This document shows, piece after piece, positions 44,432-54,730 of a stretch of 64,000 nt of DNA; position 1 is the stretch's first letter, and each line of letters starts with the position of its first letter. Position numbers and translations under genes: made by a program. Source of the stretch: Telopea speciosissima (Eukaryota; Streptophyta; Magnoliopsida; Proteales; Proteaceae); assembly GCF_018873765.1 (NCBI RefSeq), contig NC_057926.1, positions 56,619,378-56,683,377 on the forward strand. Direction: 5' to 3'. Below the pieces are notes generated by a model. The model did not search any database. It was not told the DNA's origin and worked only from the letters and a program-made list of their open reading frames with translations.

Positions 44432-44620
44432 CAATTCAGATCGTCTACGGCGCCTTGCCCAAAGCGGCTTGAGCTGTGCACAAACAGGGTGCCCTGCAAT
44501 GACCGCCTTACCCTTGCTCGGGCAAGGTGCTCGGGCAGGGGTAAGGCGGTCATTGCAGGGCATCCTATTTGTGCACCGCTCAGGCCGCTCTGCCCGTAGC
44601 ACCGTAGATGATCTGGATCC
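44432..44620. mobile_element. MITE, long fold-back, 9-bp target duplication
   Basis: AAGTGTATC flanks both sides (44423-44431, 44621-44629). The arms are nearly the whole element: GTGCACAAACAGGGTGCCC and GCAATGACCGCCTTACCC on the left pair with GGGTAAGGCGGTCATTGC and GGGCATCCTATTTGTGCAC on the right. Arms are about 90 bp with few mismatches and a tiny loop. Non-coding. The core is shared with the fold-back at 52632. Confidence 0.85.
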
Positions 44621-44629
44621 AAGTGTATC

Positions 44630-45373
44630 GGCCTTTAAAAAACCAAAAGGTGTATGTAATGCACAAGGCTCTCACTATTGTAGGGTCTAATACATAACTT
44701 TACCTCCCACTTTTAGAGTTGGGCTCATGTTCACGTACGTGAACTTCAGATGGAATCTACTCCATGTGGGTCCCGTAGGATGGATTCCATCTGAACAGTT
44801 GTGAACCGTTCTCGTATGCAAACGTGAACCTAACTCTTTTCCTACTTCTATAAAAAAAAGGATTTTTTTTTCAAACGCCCCCTTCAAATTGCCCATACCT
44901 ACAAATGCAATCCTACTTTCCAAATTATATAACACTCTAGCCTAGTCCGTTAGCCTGAGAGGTTATGTTCAAACATCTGATTTTTTTTGTACATGATTAA
45001 ACCATTCTGCCCTTGATAAGGTAGAATGGTCCAGTTGTCCTCACTAACATTATTATTTATTTATTATTTTTCATGGTACAATTTGGAGGAATCAGGGGAA
45101 TATTCCCCTTGCTTCCCCAAATACTCGAAACAGAGAACCTCGGTTAGGGTTCAGCCTTGAAGACAAATGCATACGGCGACTAAAGAAGATGATCGTCGGC
45201 TCCCAAAAATATCGACGAACGACGGCAAGTTACCAGCTAATTGAAGGCCGCATCAAACATCTTTGCCTATGTCCAGATCCACTCTTGTTTCCCAACAAAT
45301 TAAAGACTTCAACTCTTTATAAGTACAAATCCCAAACGCCCAGACCCTAGAAAGCTTGCTCTAAAACTTGGCA
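44630..45373. other. Probable promoter and 5' flank of the 45.4-kb gene
   Basis: A second short symmetrical stretch occurs at 44725-44830 (CGTACGTGAACTTCAGATGG against CCATCTGAACAGTTGTGAAC). No TATA box could be assigned with confidence. Confidence 0.3.
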
Positions 45374-45583
45374 ATGGTGATTCCAACAACTGATTCCGAC
45401 GATTTCTCACCTTCTGCAACTCTAATTTCTTACGATCGTCCACTTCCTTTACTGAGAGGTCCCATACCGGCTGGTTTATCAGACGACCCATCAGAAGGTC
45501 CTTTCGTTCTCGCCTTTAGAGACTCATCGAGCTGGAAGTTTGCTTTTCAAACCTGTGAATCTAAAGTCATTGAGCAGTGCGAG
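45374..45583 (+). CDS. First exon of an unidentified plant gene
   Basis: A 70-codon exon starts ATGGTGATTCCAACA and ends at CAGTGCGAG|GTACTC. It encodes MVIPTTDSDDFSPSATLISY, DRPLPLLRGPIPAGLSDDP, GPFVLAFRDSSSWKFAFQTC and ESKVIEQCE. The block 'DRPLPLLRGP...DDP..GPFVLAF...W..AF..CE.K...QCE' looks like a conserved plant protein of unknown function. Its following exons (expected Cys/Lys-rich) were not found before the MULE at 46136 or later in the window. Confidence 0.55.
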
Positions 45584-46135
45584 GTACTCTCGATTTTGTT
45601 CTCTGTTCACTTTTTGGATGATGAAATCTTTGTTTTCAGTTCCTTCCTCCTGTCCATGTTTTTCTTTTCTTTCTCTTACATGGATGGCTGACATTATTGA
45701 AAGTTAATGTAATTCTTTTTATGTTATGCTATATCAAGTAATTAAACTTCTGCAAATGTTTCATTTAGAGATTGTCTCTGTTCTCATAAGGGTTGCAGTT
45801 TTTTCTTTTTTTGGTTTTTTTCCCCTCTCTTGTAAGGGCATGTGGGACTCGTGGGAGGAATAAAGAGTTTTATCATAAGGGTAATTTGGTCATTAGATTT
45901 TTTGAAACTAACGTCTACCGACTCAAACTACCGGAGTGACTAGAGTGTTACAAAGTTTGGAAAATAAAGGTGCATTTAAATAGTGAAAATTTAGAGGTGC
46001 ATGTATGGGCAATTTGAGGTGGACGTTTTGGAAAAAAACCCAAAAAAACACATAAACACTGCTCCATAGTGTTGTCAACCGGCATCTTTTAATATCTAGT
46101 ACCACACTATTACACTTTCTTTTTTATAAAAAATA
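45584..46135. other. Intron or flank of the 45.4-kb exon
   Basis: Begins with a plausible splice donor. T-rich, with no further exon recognised. Confidence 0.4.
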
Positions 46136-46394
46136 GGAAAAATTATGCGTACACATCCCCTGTACTTTGTCGTAAGTGCAAATCAACCCGGGGTTTCAAA
46201 AAATGAATATGTATACCCTTGAACTTTTAAAACCATGCTAAACTAACCGTCTGTTAGCCCAACCACGTTAAGTGATGATGTGGTGTTTATAGTGGACATG
46301 AAATAACTTTTTTATCCTTAGATACCCACTAACCTAAGCAGTGGGAGAAGAGATTCGCTCTTTTTCCATCTTCCTTTCCAGATCTCTTCCCTTA
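46136..46394. repeat. Left terminal inverted repeat
   Basis: Inverted partner of 47702-47959, still aligned over its whole length. Confidence 0.88.
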
Positions 46395-47701
46395 TTCTTC
46401 CAATGCCTTCCCTGGAGTTTATTTTGGAGACCAAAAGGAGAGAAGAAGAAGAAGCCCCAAACCCTATGAAGTTCAAAACCCCTATCCTCGAATGCCAAAA
46501 CAAGAACACATTTCACCCCCTGGCCTCTTCATCTCCCTGAGTCTTCTAACGCTTGCTTCCCTTGTGAACACCAAATCAACGATCGAGCCATGTTCCAACT
46601 CCAATTCCTACAATGCCATTTGGGTGTAAGCTTAACGGAGAGGTAATGGTGGGCATGATTGAGAGAGGGAGGGGGAGGCGGTGATGACGGTATGAGAAGG
46701 CACGGCCATGGAGAAGGGTGCTGCCAAGGGTGGGGCAAGAGGTGAGTGGGGCTGATGGTATGGATGAGTGCAGCGGTAGTGGTGCTGATGAGTGCAGTGG
46801 CGATGGTGTGTTGTTGGTGAAGCCTGATTTGGTCCAGAAAGTGCGGTTGAGACCTTTGGAGGGCCGTTTTGGTCTTGGAATGACTTCAGAATGCTGAAAA
46901 ATGGCGGGGCTCAATTGTGTTGGGCTCGTCGAGATTTTCGAAATGAGTACTTTTGAGCCATATGTTATGTTTTAGTCCGGCCATGTTTTTGTGGCAATTT
47001 TTTGGGCCAGGGGCACTTTTGTACTTTTTGGGGCTAGGGTTTCCTTATATAATGTTCTTATCTCTTTGAGATGGGGTTAAGAGGGTTTGTAACATTTTCA
47101 GAAAAAATAGTGAAACCTGTTCTATTGCTCGGCTGTGGATGTAGCTTCCACCTTGGGGGTGAATCACGTAAATCTCTATGTTGTGCGTTGTGTGTGCTTT
47201 CTCTATTCCGTTTTCTTCTGCCAATCGCCATTCTGGGCATTGTTTTTCTTAACATGGTGGTGGCAGGATATGCTCGTTGAGAGGGGGGGGGAGTGCTGGA
47301 TTGGGTCAATAGTGTTGGCAGGGTGGATGGAGGTGTGGGGTTAATGGCATTCTGATTTGAAGAAGATGATGGATCAGACTCCATTAGAAGACCTGGAGAT
47401 GTTGTTGCAGTATAGTAGTAACAGAGATGAAGTCATGCTCGAAGTCGTTGATGGCAATGAAGTAATAAAACGAAGAAGTCAAATAGTAGCAGTAGTAGAT
47501 CTTGTTGAAGACGATTAGAAAGCCAAATAGAAAACCAGATCATGTTGAAGACGATCAACAACAGATGATATCGTTGAAGAAACAAAATAGAAAACCAGAT
47601 GGAAGAACCAATTGCTATAATGATAGCACCAAATCTCATCATAGCCTTCTGCAACCCCAGCAATCCACCATGCGCAACCCAGCGTAGACATTGGAAGAAC
47701 A

Positions 47702-47959
47702 AGGGAAGAGATTTAGGAAGGGAGATGGAAGAAGGGAGAATCCATTCACCAACTGCTTAGGTTAGTGGGTATCTAAGGGTAAAAAAGTTATTTCATGCCA
47801 ATTATAAACACCATGTCATCACTTTATGTGGTTGGTGTAACGGACGGTTAGTTTAGCATGGTTTTAAAAGTTCAAGGGGTGTACATGTTCATTTTTTGAA
47901 ACCTCAGATGGATTTGTACTTATGGTCAAAGTATAGGGGGGTACACGCGTACTTTTCCC
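47702..47959. repeat. Right terminal inverted repeat
   Basis: Inverted partner of 46136-46394. Confidence 0.88.
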
Positions 47960-47968
47960 TTAAAAAAA

Positions 47969-49600
47969 AAATTTTAAGGATAAGAGAGTTCTTTGTGGGG
48001 GGAATGTAGACCCTACACGTGGGGCCAATGGAAGGATGCACAGCGGCATTAACAGGGATGTCATTACCACCAATCATAGGGGGTGTGGTGGTCATTTCAC
48101 CCTCCCCCAGAGAACTTTTTTTTTCTTTGAAATTTTAATTGCATGACGAGAATATGGGGTCCATGTTCGCTAACATAAAGTCCAAGCAAGAACAGGTCTT
48201 GCTTTTTTGTGTAACTAAACAGGTCTTCTACGTGCGTCCTCGGACCTCTCCAAGTATGCTTACCATTACAAACAATTCAGTAGAACCATACGCCTTAGTC
48301 ATATAATCATATAGATGTGTTGGTAGGTCCAGGCCACCAAACCACCCACCCCCCCCCAAAAAAAAAAAAAAAAAAGATTATTATTTAAGGGGGAGAGGTG
48401 TAGAAGGATCAGCATTTTGGATGCTTAGATAGTTGTTGAGCTAGAATTGTATATCTTAATTAAAATAGAAAAGCCAGAAGGAAATCATGATCAGATCATG
48501 GGTGAAACATTTCATATCTATTAGAAGGAATGTCTTCATCAATTGTCATCATATGAATATATATATATAAAATATGTGTTCACAGAAGAAGAAGAAGAAA
48601 GGTTACTTTCACCATATTATTTATACTAATTTATTTTAATTTCCATACACAACCATGTAGACCCTTTCATCTCTGACTTCACGTGAGAAGCTGTTATTAA
48701 ACATTGGATGAAAATAATTAAGTCCATAATTAGAAGGTCCAACCATTTCATTATTACATTCCAATCTCTTGGATTTTAGGGAAAGTTTTCCTTCACCCAC
48801 AAGGAAGTATTCCTTCTCCACTAGTTATGGAATTTTGGATTTTTGGGATTATTATTATCTCCCACACTCTATTATTCGTGGTCGCAAATACCCTTGTTGG
48901 TTTTAAAAAGAAGGTTTAATTAGATTGGAGAGCTAGGATTCTTCATCACCATGGATGAAGGAAATTTTAAGAAACAAAGTTTCCTAGTCTATGCAAGTGA
49001 TATAATTTACTTAGCTTATGCACCTAATTGTACGACATGGAATGGTGATATATATATATAAATGGATTGACTTTAATTGTGTTCAATTTCAGCCACAAAT
49101 TCAAGCGTATGCCCTCCATCACCTTACTTGCTAGTCCATGCACCTTCGTTGTAGCCCTAAATTGCTTATTTTGGTTGTTCACAAATTTTGCTTCATTTGA
49201 AACTTGAGTACATGTGTTCAATTTCAGCCACAAATTCAAACGTATACCTTCCACCACCTCAGTAGTCCACGCACATTCTTCGTAGTCTTGAATTACTTTA
49301 TTTTACCACTTCTAAATGAAAATGCAGAGGAATTGAATTACTTGAAACTTGACATATGAGCAAGAGTCATTGGAGTAGTCTAATTTCCATCTTCATCTGA
49401 TTTATCATGCTTTGCAGTAAATGATTGTAGAGGAGGAGAGAGGACCTTAATTCCTTAATATATTAAAAAAAAGTGAAATTTAGTAGGTATGAAAATTTTC
49501 AAAAAACAATTCACTTCTTTGAGCGTTCCTCTCTTTTCCGTATCAGTATCGAGGGAGGGGTATACTATAGATATAATAATAGTTATCCTACTTCCGCCAA
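47969..49600. other. Intergenic, upstream of the 50.35-kb gene
   Basis: Homopolymer C and A runs (48345-48376) and AT repeats (48560, 49055) are present. No gene was recognised. Confidence 0.4.
49079..49260. repeat. Direct repeat, 136-bp period
   Basis: GTGTTCAATTTCAGCCACAA plus ATTCAA.CGTAT occurs at 49079 and again at 49215. Confidence 0.75.
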
Positions 49601-49639
49601 CTTCATTATATTTAGTTTTGTTTCTACATCTTCTAATCC

Positions 49640-50352
49640 TTCCTCTTCCTCTTTCTCTCTCTCTCTCTCTCGCAATCTCTACACACCTCTTCTTCCTTCC
49701 AAATACCGTCTTATCAAATTGCTCTTTCCAGGGTTTCCTTCTCATTCTCTTCCTCTGCAAATACGAAGATAAGTTTCTCCCACAAAAACCTTAGAGAGGG
49801 GAAAAGAGAGAGAGAGAGAGATTCTTTTTGTTGGTTGCCTTTCGGTGCTTATTTTGGTCACCTTTTCTTTCTCTTTTACTCTTTGAATAATAATAGTCCA
49901 AAGGGGAGGGTGAAAAAAAGCTTCGTTCGAATCCTTCGACTCGCAAGGGAGAAAGGGAAAGATAGAAAGAGAGGTAATCTGAACGTCGAATCTCTCTGAG
50001 ATTTTCAAAGTTATTGAAAAGCTGCTTCTCCTCTTTTTTTCTTTTTTTCTTTTTTTTTTTCTTTTTAATTTCTGTCATTTCTTGTCCCAATTTCAAACGA
50101 CCTCAGCAGCTATTTGTTGACTCAAGGAGTCCCTCGATTATTTATCGACTCATCTCGTTTTTCTTCGGAGGTCAGAGCCCCCTTCAATGCCGGTCCTCCT
50201 TTAAGTTCCAACTTTTTTCGCGGCTTTCTGTTCTGTTCTGTACTGTTCTGTTCTGTTCCAAGGAAGGACGTGCGATTTCAACTATCTCCAATTAACTTAT
50301 TGACTATCCAAAGATCTTTTGAAAGAAGAAGAAGAAGGAGAAGATCAGAGAT
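49640..50352 (+). promoter_or_regulatory. Pyrimidine-rich leader of the 50353 gene
   Basis: CT microsatellites at 49650-49670, GA runs at 49806-49820 and T-rich blocks at 50030-50065 precede the ATG. Such CT/GA-rich leaders are common in plant genes. The transcription start cannot be placed. Confidence 0.35.
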
Positions 50353-51210
50353 ATGACGATAGATCTCTGCTCGGCCTCGGAGAGTTCTGGTCTAGGGATG
50401 AGTCCCAGAATTTCGTTTTCTCATGATCTACGTCACTCGGATGTCGTCCCTGTCGAAGAAAACTGCCAACGATCAGATGCGTCGCTCTTGGATTCCAGTT
50501 TAGATTTTGATTTTGGCGTTAGCGCAAGCTTCGAACAAGAACCACCATTTTCCGCTGATGAGCTCTTCTTCGACGGAAAAATCCTTCCCTGTGAAATTTG
50601 GGAGAAAACACAAACAGTTTCTCCTTTGAAACAAACCCATCAAGCTAAGCCTCCTCTGCCTCCTCCTCCTCTCCCTTCTCCTACTAATACTACGACGACG
50701 ACAAAAACAACGATGTTGAAGAAGACGAGCACAGTAACTGATGATTCGAAGAAAGAGAGCTTGAAGGAAATCATGGCGACGAGTATCGAATCAGAGGATA
50801 AGGCCTCCTCCTCGAAATCTTTCTGGCGGTTCAGTCGAAGCAGTAGTCTTAATTCCGGGAACGGGCAAAGACGCGGCTTGATTTGCTCCCTACCACTTTT
50901 ATCGCGAAGCAATTCAACAGGTTCATCCACAATTTCCAAACGACAACCATTGTTCAAGGGTAGTCAAAAACACTCACATAAACCTCCTACACCCACGCCT
51001 GCAAAGTCGTCGTCGTCGTCGTCGTTTCAGTCTCACTCTCATCAGAAGCCTCCACTGAAGAAGTATAGCGGGTCTTACGGCAATGGCGGAGTCCGAATTA
51101 GTCCTGTTCTCAATATTCCACCTCCCTATATTGCCAAAGGAACTGCAAGTTTATTTGGTTTGGGTTCGTTATTCTGCGGTGGGAAGGATAAGAACAACAA
51201 GAAGAAATGA
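50353..51210 (+). CDS. Single-exon Ser-rich plant protein with ADELFFDGKILP motif, 285 aa
   Basis: The intact frame starts MTIDLCSASESSG and ends GGKDKNNKKK. N-terminal MSPRISFSHDL (residues 16-26) and SADELFFDGKILP (67-79) resemble the short N-terminal motifs of plant MAKR/BKI1-type membrane-associated regulators and related unnamed proteins. A Pro run (PPLPPPPLPSP) follows at about 100. Residues 153-165 read SKSFWRFSRSSSL, then LPLLSRSNSTGS. Several Ser runs and a basic Lys-rich C terminus suggest a disordered, phosphorylated protein that may touch membranes. No transmembrane segment or enzyme motif is visible. The exact family is not certain. It is the only complete host gene in the window. 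Confidence 0.85.
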   Translation: MTIDLCSASESSGLGMSPRISFSHDLRHSDVVPVEENCQRSDASLLDSSLDFDFGVSASFEQEPPFSADELFFDGKILPCEIWEKTQTVSPLKQTHQAKPPLPPPPLPSPTNTTTTTKTTMLKKTSTVTDDSKKESLKEIMATSIESEDKASSSKSFWRFSRSSSLNSGNGQRRGLICSLPLLSRSNSTGSSTISKRQPLFKGSQKHSHKPPTPTPAKSSSSSSFQSHSHQKPPLKKYSGSYGNGGVRISPVLNIPPPYIAKGTASLFGLGSLFCGGKDKNNKKK

Positions 51211-52631
51211 TCCGCTTTATCCTCTTTAGGTGAAGAATTGGTTCCAACAACATTTGCAGATTTCTCTTGGGTTCAATACAACACCAACAACATTCTTCAA
51301 GATTTACTGTGACCAAGTTTAAAGAATTTGAATGGAGGAACTATAAGAGCTAGGAACGATTACAGAGTTGGAAGTATTAATTTTTTTTTTTTTTTTTTTT
51401 TTTCTACAAATGATCGAATCTTTAGTTTATGTAACAATAAAAAATGATGATTAGAATTGATTATGGGGGTTCTGAAGAAGAGTGGGCTTTGCAGTGAAAT
51501 AGAGACTATAAACAGCGAAGAAGAAAGAAGACAGAAGAAGAAGATAACGTGCATCAAAATGTCAGAGGTTTAGGGGACAGAACCAGCAGGTATCCTCCTC
51601 CATTCATGGTTGTCCCATTATTACTTGGTTCTCTTTATTTCTTTTAACTATCTTTCATGAGAAGAAAATTACTCTTTACCCTTTTTACATGGGAGGAAGG
51701 ATAGACAATTGGGTTTCGTTTGCTTATATGTATAATTGTATATACTCACTTTGATTTGGAATTGGTTCCTTATTTTTGGTTTTCCCTACTCTAATAGGAT
51801 ATGACTATATGAGATGAGACCCTTAATTTTGGGTGTGTTTTGTTGTTGTCTTGTGAAGTTAAAAGACACAAGATTAGCAAACCAAAGACACAAGAATGGC
51901 AAACCAAAAGGAGTGGTTATTAGATTGTAGCAATAAAGAAAGAACGAAATCACTGGCAGAGGAGAGGGCCCTCCCTCCTTCCTTTTCTTGCCTAATTCTA
52001 TGCAATTAAAGCTTTGGTTGTTTGTATTAGTTTATCTACCCCAATTATAATCAGCACAAAGGACCTTTCCTTGGATTCTCCAAATCTTTGTTTATAACTT
52101 ACTTATAAGAAGACTCTTTTTGTGTATATTTCATCATCTTCATGCCTTGCCGGGCTGGCCCCCTCCCCAATGATCTTATTTCATTTTTCATTTACAAAAA
52201 AAAAAAAAAAACATCTCAAATTATGATTTCAATCATCCTTTTTTCTGTGATATTCGCTTAAGCTATCATTGAGAGACAAGGAATTGACAACCAACCATGT
52301 GGCCTGATTGTGTTAAATAGTGGCAAATTATGGACTAAACTATATGGCTCATTGCGAACCCTGCAAGGAGTTAATTAGCCAAACCAAATGGTGAACCATA
52401 TAACGCTGTTGTCTGTAGCAGAGATTTATGTATCAGTTTCGAGATGGCACCAATATGTATAGGTCGATATAGTCAAAAAAAAAAAAAAAAAAAGAGTTCT
52501 TTTTTTGACAAGAGATCTCTACTTGGTCTCATGGTTTCTACACAAGCGTCTAGGCCAATAGAGAAGTACGCTTGAATATCTACCCAAGTGGCAGAGGCAT
52601 CATGTCACAGTGAAAAAGATTCTGTCCAGCC
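51211..52631. other. 3' flank of the 285-aa gene
   Basis: Probable 3' UTR, with a T run at 51382-51403 and A runs at 52196-52211 and 52477-52494. No further gene was seen. Confidence 0.45.
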
Positions 52632-52782
52632 GGGCAGCATGTAGCCATGTGCAGTGCTTGAGATGAGGCGGGTGCTTTGACCGCCTTACCCCTGTTCGGG
52701 CAAGGCATTTGGGCAGGGGTAAGGCGGTAAATGTGCACCGCTTCATCTCAGATGCTGCACATGCAGCACTGCACCCTCTGAG
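52632..52782. mobile_element. Fold-back MITE related to 44432-44620
   Basis: The arms GACCGCCTTACCCCTG and CAGGGGTAAGGCGGT, with CTTGAGATGAGGCGG against CCGCTTCATCTCAGA, form a near-complete hairpin. The central GCCTTACCC...GGGTAAGGC core and the GGGCAAGG loop are shared with the 44.4-kb MITE. No clear target duplication was seen. Confidence 0.7.
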
Positions 52783-53604
52783 AGGTTGTAGGAAACACCA
52801 CCAATCTTTTTCCCCTTAATTTTTTTAGTAGGGAAACACTCTACATCCGTCCAAAAAAGAATATTTCGGAACAAATGAGTATTTAGGAGAGCAGCTTCAG
52901 CGGTGAGCATAAGCAAGGAGTGGGCTTTGGGAAAAAACAAAAAAAAGGATAATTAATGACAGTATCAATTTGGGCTTAATTTTAAGAGAATGCGAATTGT
53001 TTACCGACGCTCTTGGAATTCCTAATCTGCGGATCTTAAAAATTGAGTGCACGTTTGGACTTGGAAACGTGACATCATCCAATACTGTACAGTACAAAGC
53101 CCATGGATTGACACAGAGTCTTGGTGCTGCTTTTTGTTTTGGTTTTCACTGCAGTTTGGATGCATATATGTTTGGTCCCATTTGGATATTTCGAAACCTT
53201 TGAGTTGTTGTTGTGTGTGTGTTAGTGTGTTACTGCGTTTCCTGAAGTTCGATCAAAGACTCCCTACCCCCTCCCACATACATAGTCTGGAGTCCTGGAC
53301 TGAGTCGACTGGCTACCTCTGCCTGGCCGTGAAATATACCACTCATCATGAAACGTGCCTATCTCATCAAAAGAATAAAAAAAAGTAAAAAATAAAAAAT
53401 GAAACGTCTCTACAGAGACAACTAGTACAATCTGCACTGCCTCTCTCTCTCTCTCACACACACACACACGCACAGAAGAAAAAAAAAAATTTTAGACCCA
53501 CAAATGTGACAAATCTATCTATTCAGAATTCAGATTTATTACAAAATTTGAAGGATGATTTGGTAACTTACTTGAAGAATGGTGTGCTAATTCTAAACTG
53601 TTGA
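52783..53604. other. Intergenic, no gene supported
   Basis: Short open frames only. CA/CT microsatellites occur at 53440-53475. Confidence 0.4.
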
Positions 53605-53614
53605 ATAGATAGAA

Positions 53615-53759
53615 GGATTGGGCTCCTCTCCTTGGAGGGCACCGCCAGGATGTGTCTAGCAGACTAGCACAGTCCTTGGGCACTTATTGGGGAGCGGGGA
53701 GCGGGGAGCGGGGAGCGGGGAGCGAGGAGCGATGCCCTCCAAGGAGAGGAGCCGAATCC
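53615..53759. mobile_element. MITE with internal GGGGAGC array and 10-bp target duplication
   Basis: ATAGATAGAA flanks both ends (53605-53614, 53760-53769). The terminal inverted repeats read GGATTGGGCTCCTCTCCTTG and, inverted from the right, GGATTCGGCTCCTCTCCTTG, and extend through GAGGGCA. Between them is a heptamer array GGGGAGC repeated four to five times (53691-53724). It is 145 bp long, MULE-type by duplication length. Confidence 0.9.
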
Positions 53760-53769
53760 ATAGATAGAA

Positions 53770-54061
53770 TCAGTGTTTAATTAGATTCTCTTTTGTCAAT
53801 TTTTATATCTAAATTTAATTATATACCTTTATATTTATTAACTTACTTTTGCCCATGTATTTTTAGTCAGCTATATGTGTTCATTTTTTTTTTTTAAATA
53901 AAAAATTTTAATAGGTTTGTGAAGCTTTGAATTAAAACAAGATAAACATATTTTTGGGGCAAATTTTAGAATGATTTTTTAAGTGGGGAAGACGTGACAA
54001 ATTTAAAATGATTATTAGTTTTCTTTTAATTATGTTATTAAAGTTATGTATTATTTTTATA
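53770..54061. other. AT-rich spacer
   Basis: No gene or repeat recognised. Confidence 0.5.
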
Positions 54062-54070
54062 TAAATTTTA

Positions 54071-54238
54071 GGGAGAAAGAACGCCACACGGTTGCGCAGT
54101 GCACACCACCCCTGAGCCCAAGTATAAGGGCGCATGTAATGACCATTGCACCCCCTGAAAAGACGAAAATGATTAGAAATGTGGTGGTCATTTTGCACAA
54201 TAACGTTCGCTGCGTGACCGAATGGCGTTCTCTTTCAC
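54071..54238. mobile_element. MITE, 168 bp, 9-bp target duplication
   Basis: TAAATTTTA flanks both ends (54062-54070, 54239-54247). The left end reads GGGAGAAAGAACGCCACACG; the right inverted reads GTGAAAGAGAACGCCATTCG. Non-coding, Mutator-type by duplication length. Confidence 0.85.
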
Positions 54239-54247
54239 TAAATTTTA

Positions 54248-54639
54248 TTAATATTTATAAGGCAAAAGTTGGTTTGGTGGTTCAGCCACCACCTAAGCTT
54301 GACTGGTTGGCCATCTATTTTTACCATTTGTCACATCAGGTGGGGTTGTAATGTGACCTCATGATTACTTAAATTTTAACCTAAAACAAAGTTTACCAAG
54401 TAGCAAACAAAACATTGAAAAATCAAGCCTACGACCAAAAAATGATAATAGAAAAGAGAAGGGGTGTATGACCGACTTCGAAGGCTGTGTCATTATATGG
54501 GAGGGTAAAAAATTCAATTTAATACATGATCACTCCAAACCATTCTTAAGATATCTAATGATCGGAATTGACATATCATCCTCCTATCCGACACAATTAG
54601 ATGAGTTCCCTAGTCAACCTTTTATCATATTTATGTATT
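54248..54639. other. Spacer between MITEs
   Basis: Nothing recognised. Confidence 0.5.
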
Positions 54640-54730
54640 AAAAAATTAGGAAAAAATTCTCTGTCCAGGAGTGTGGCCTACACCAGCACTCCCATGAGTC
54701 TCTCTTTCCTCCCCAAGTGAAAAGACACCT

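Larger units (their letters stand above)
46136..47959. mobile_element. MULE with about 258-bp terminal inverted repeats, carrying an LTR fragment
   Basis: The left arm (46136-46394) and the right arm (47702-47959) are inverted copies. Shared words include CTTAGATACCCACTAACCTA, AAACTAACCGTC, and GTACACATCCCCTGTACTTTG (left) against CAAAGTATAGGGGGGTACAC (right, read on the plus strand). The flanking 9 bp (TAAAAAATA and TTAAAAAAA) match at seven positions. No transposase is present. At about 47040-47230 the interior resembles a copia LTR end (GTAACATTTTCAG, CCACCTTGGGGGTGAATCACG). Confidence 0.85.

Noticed and set aside
44309-44690. Overlapping open frames on both strands
   Set aside because: They are produced by the inverted arms of the MITE at 44432-44620, which read open in several phases.
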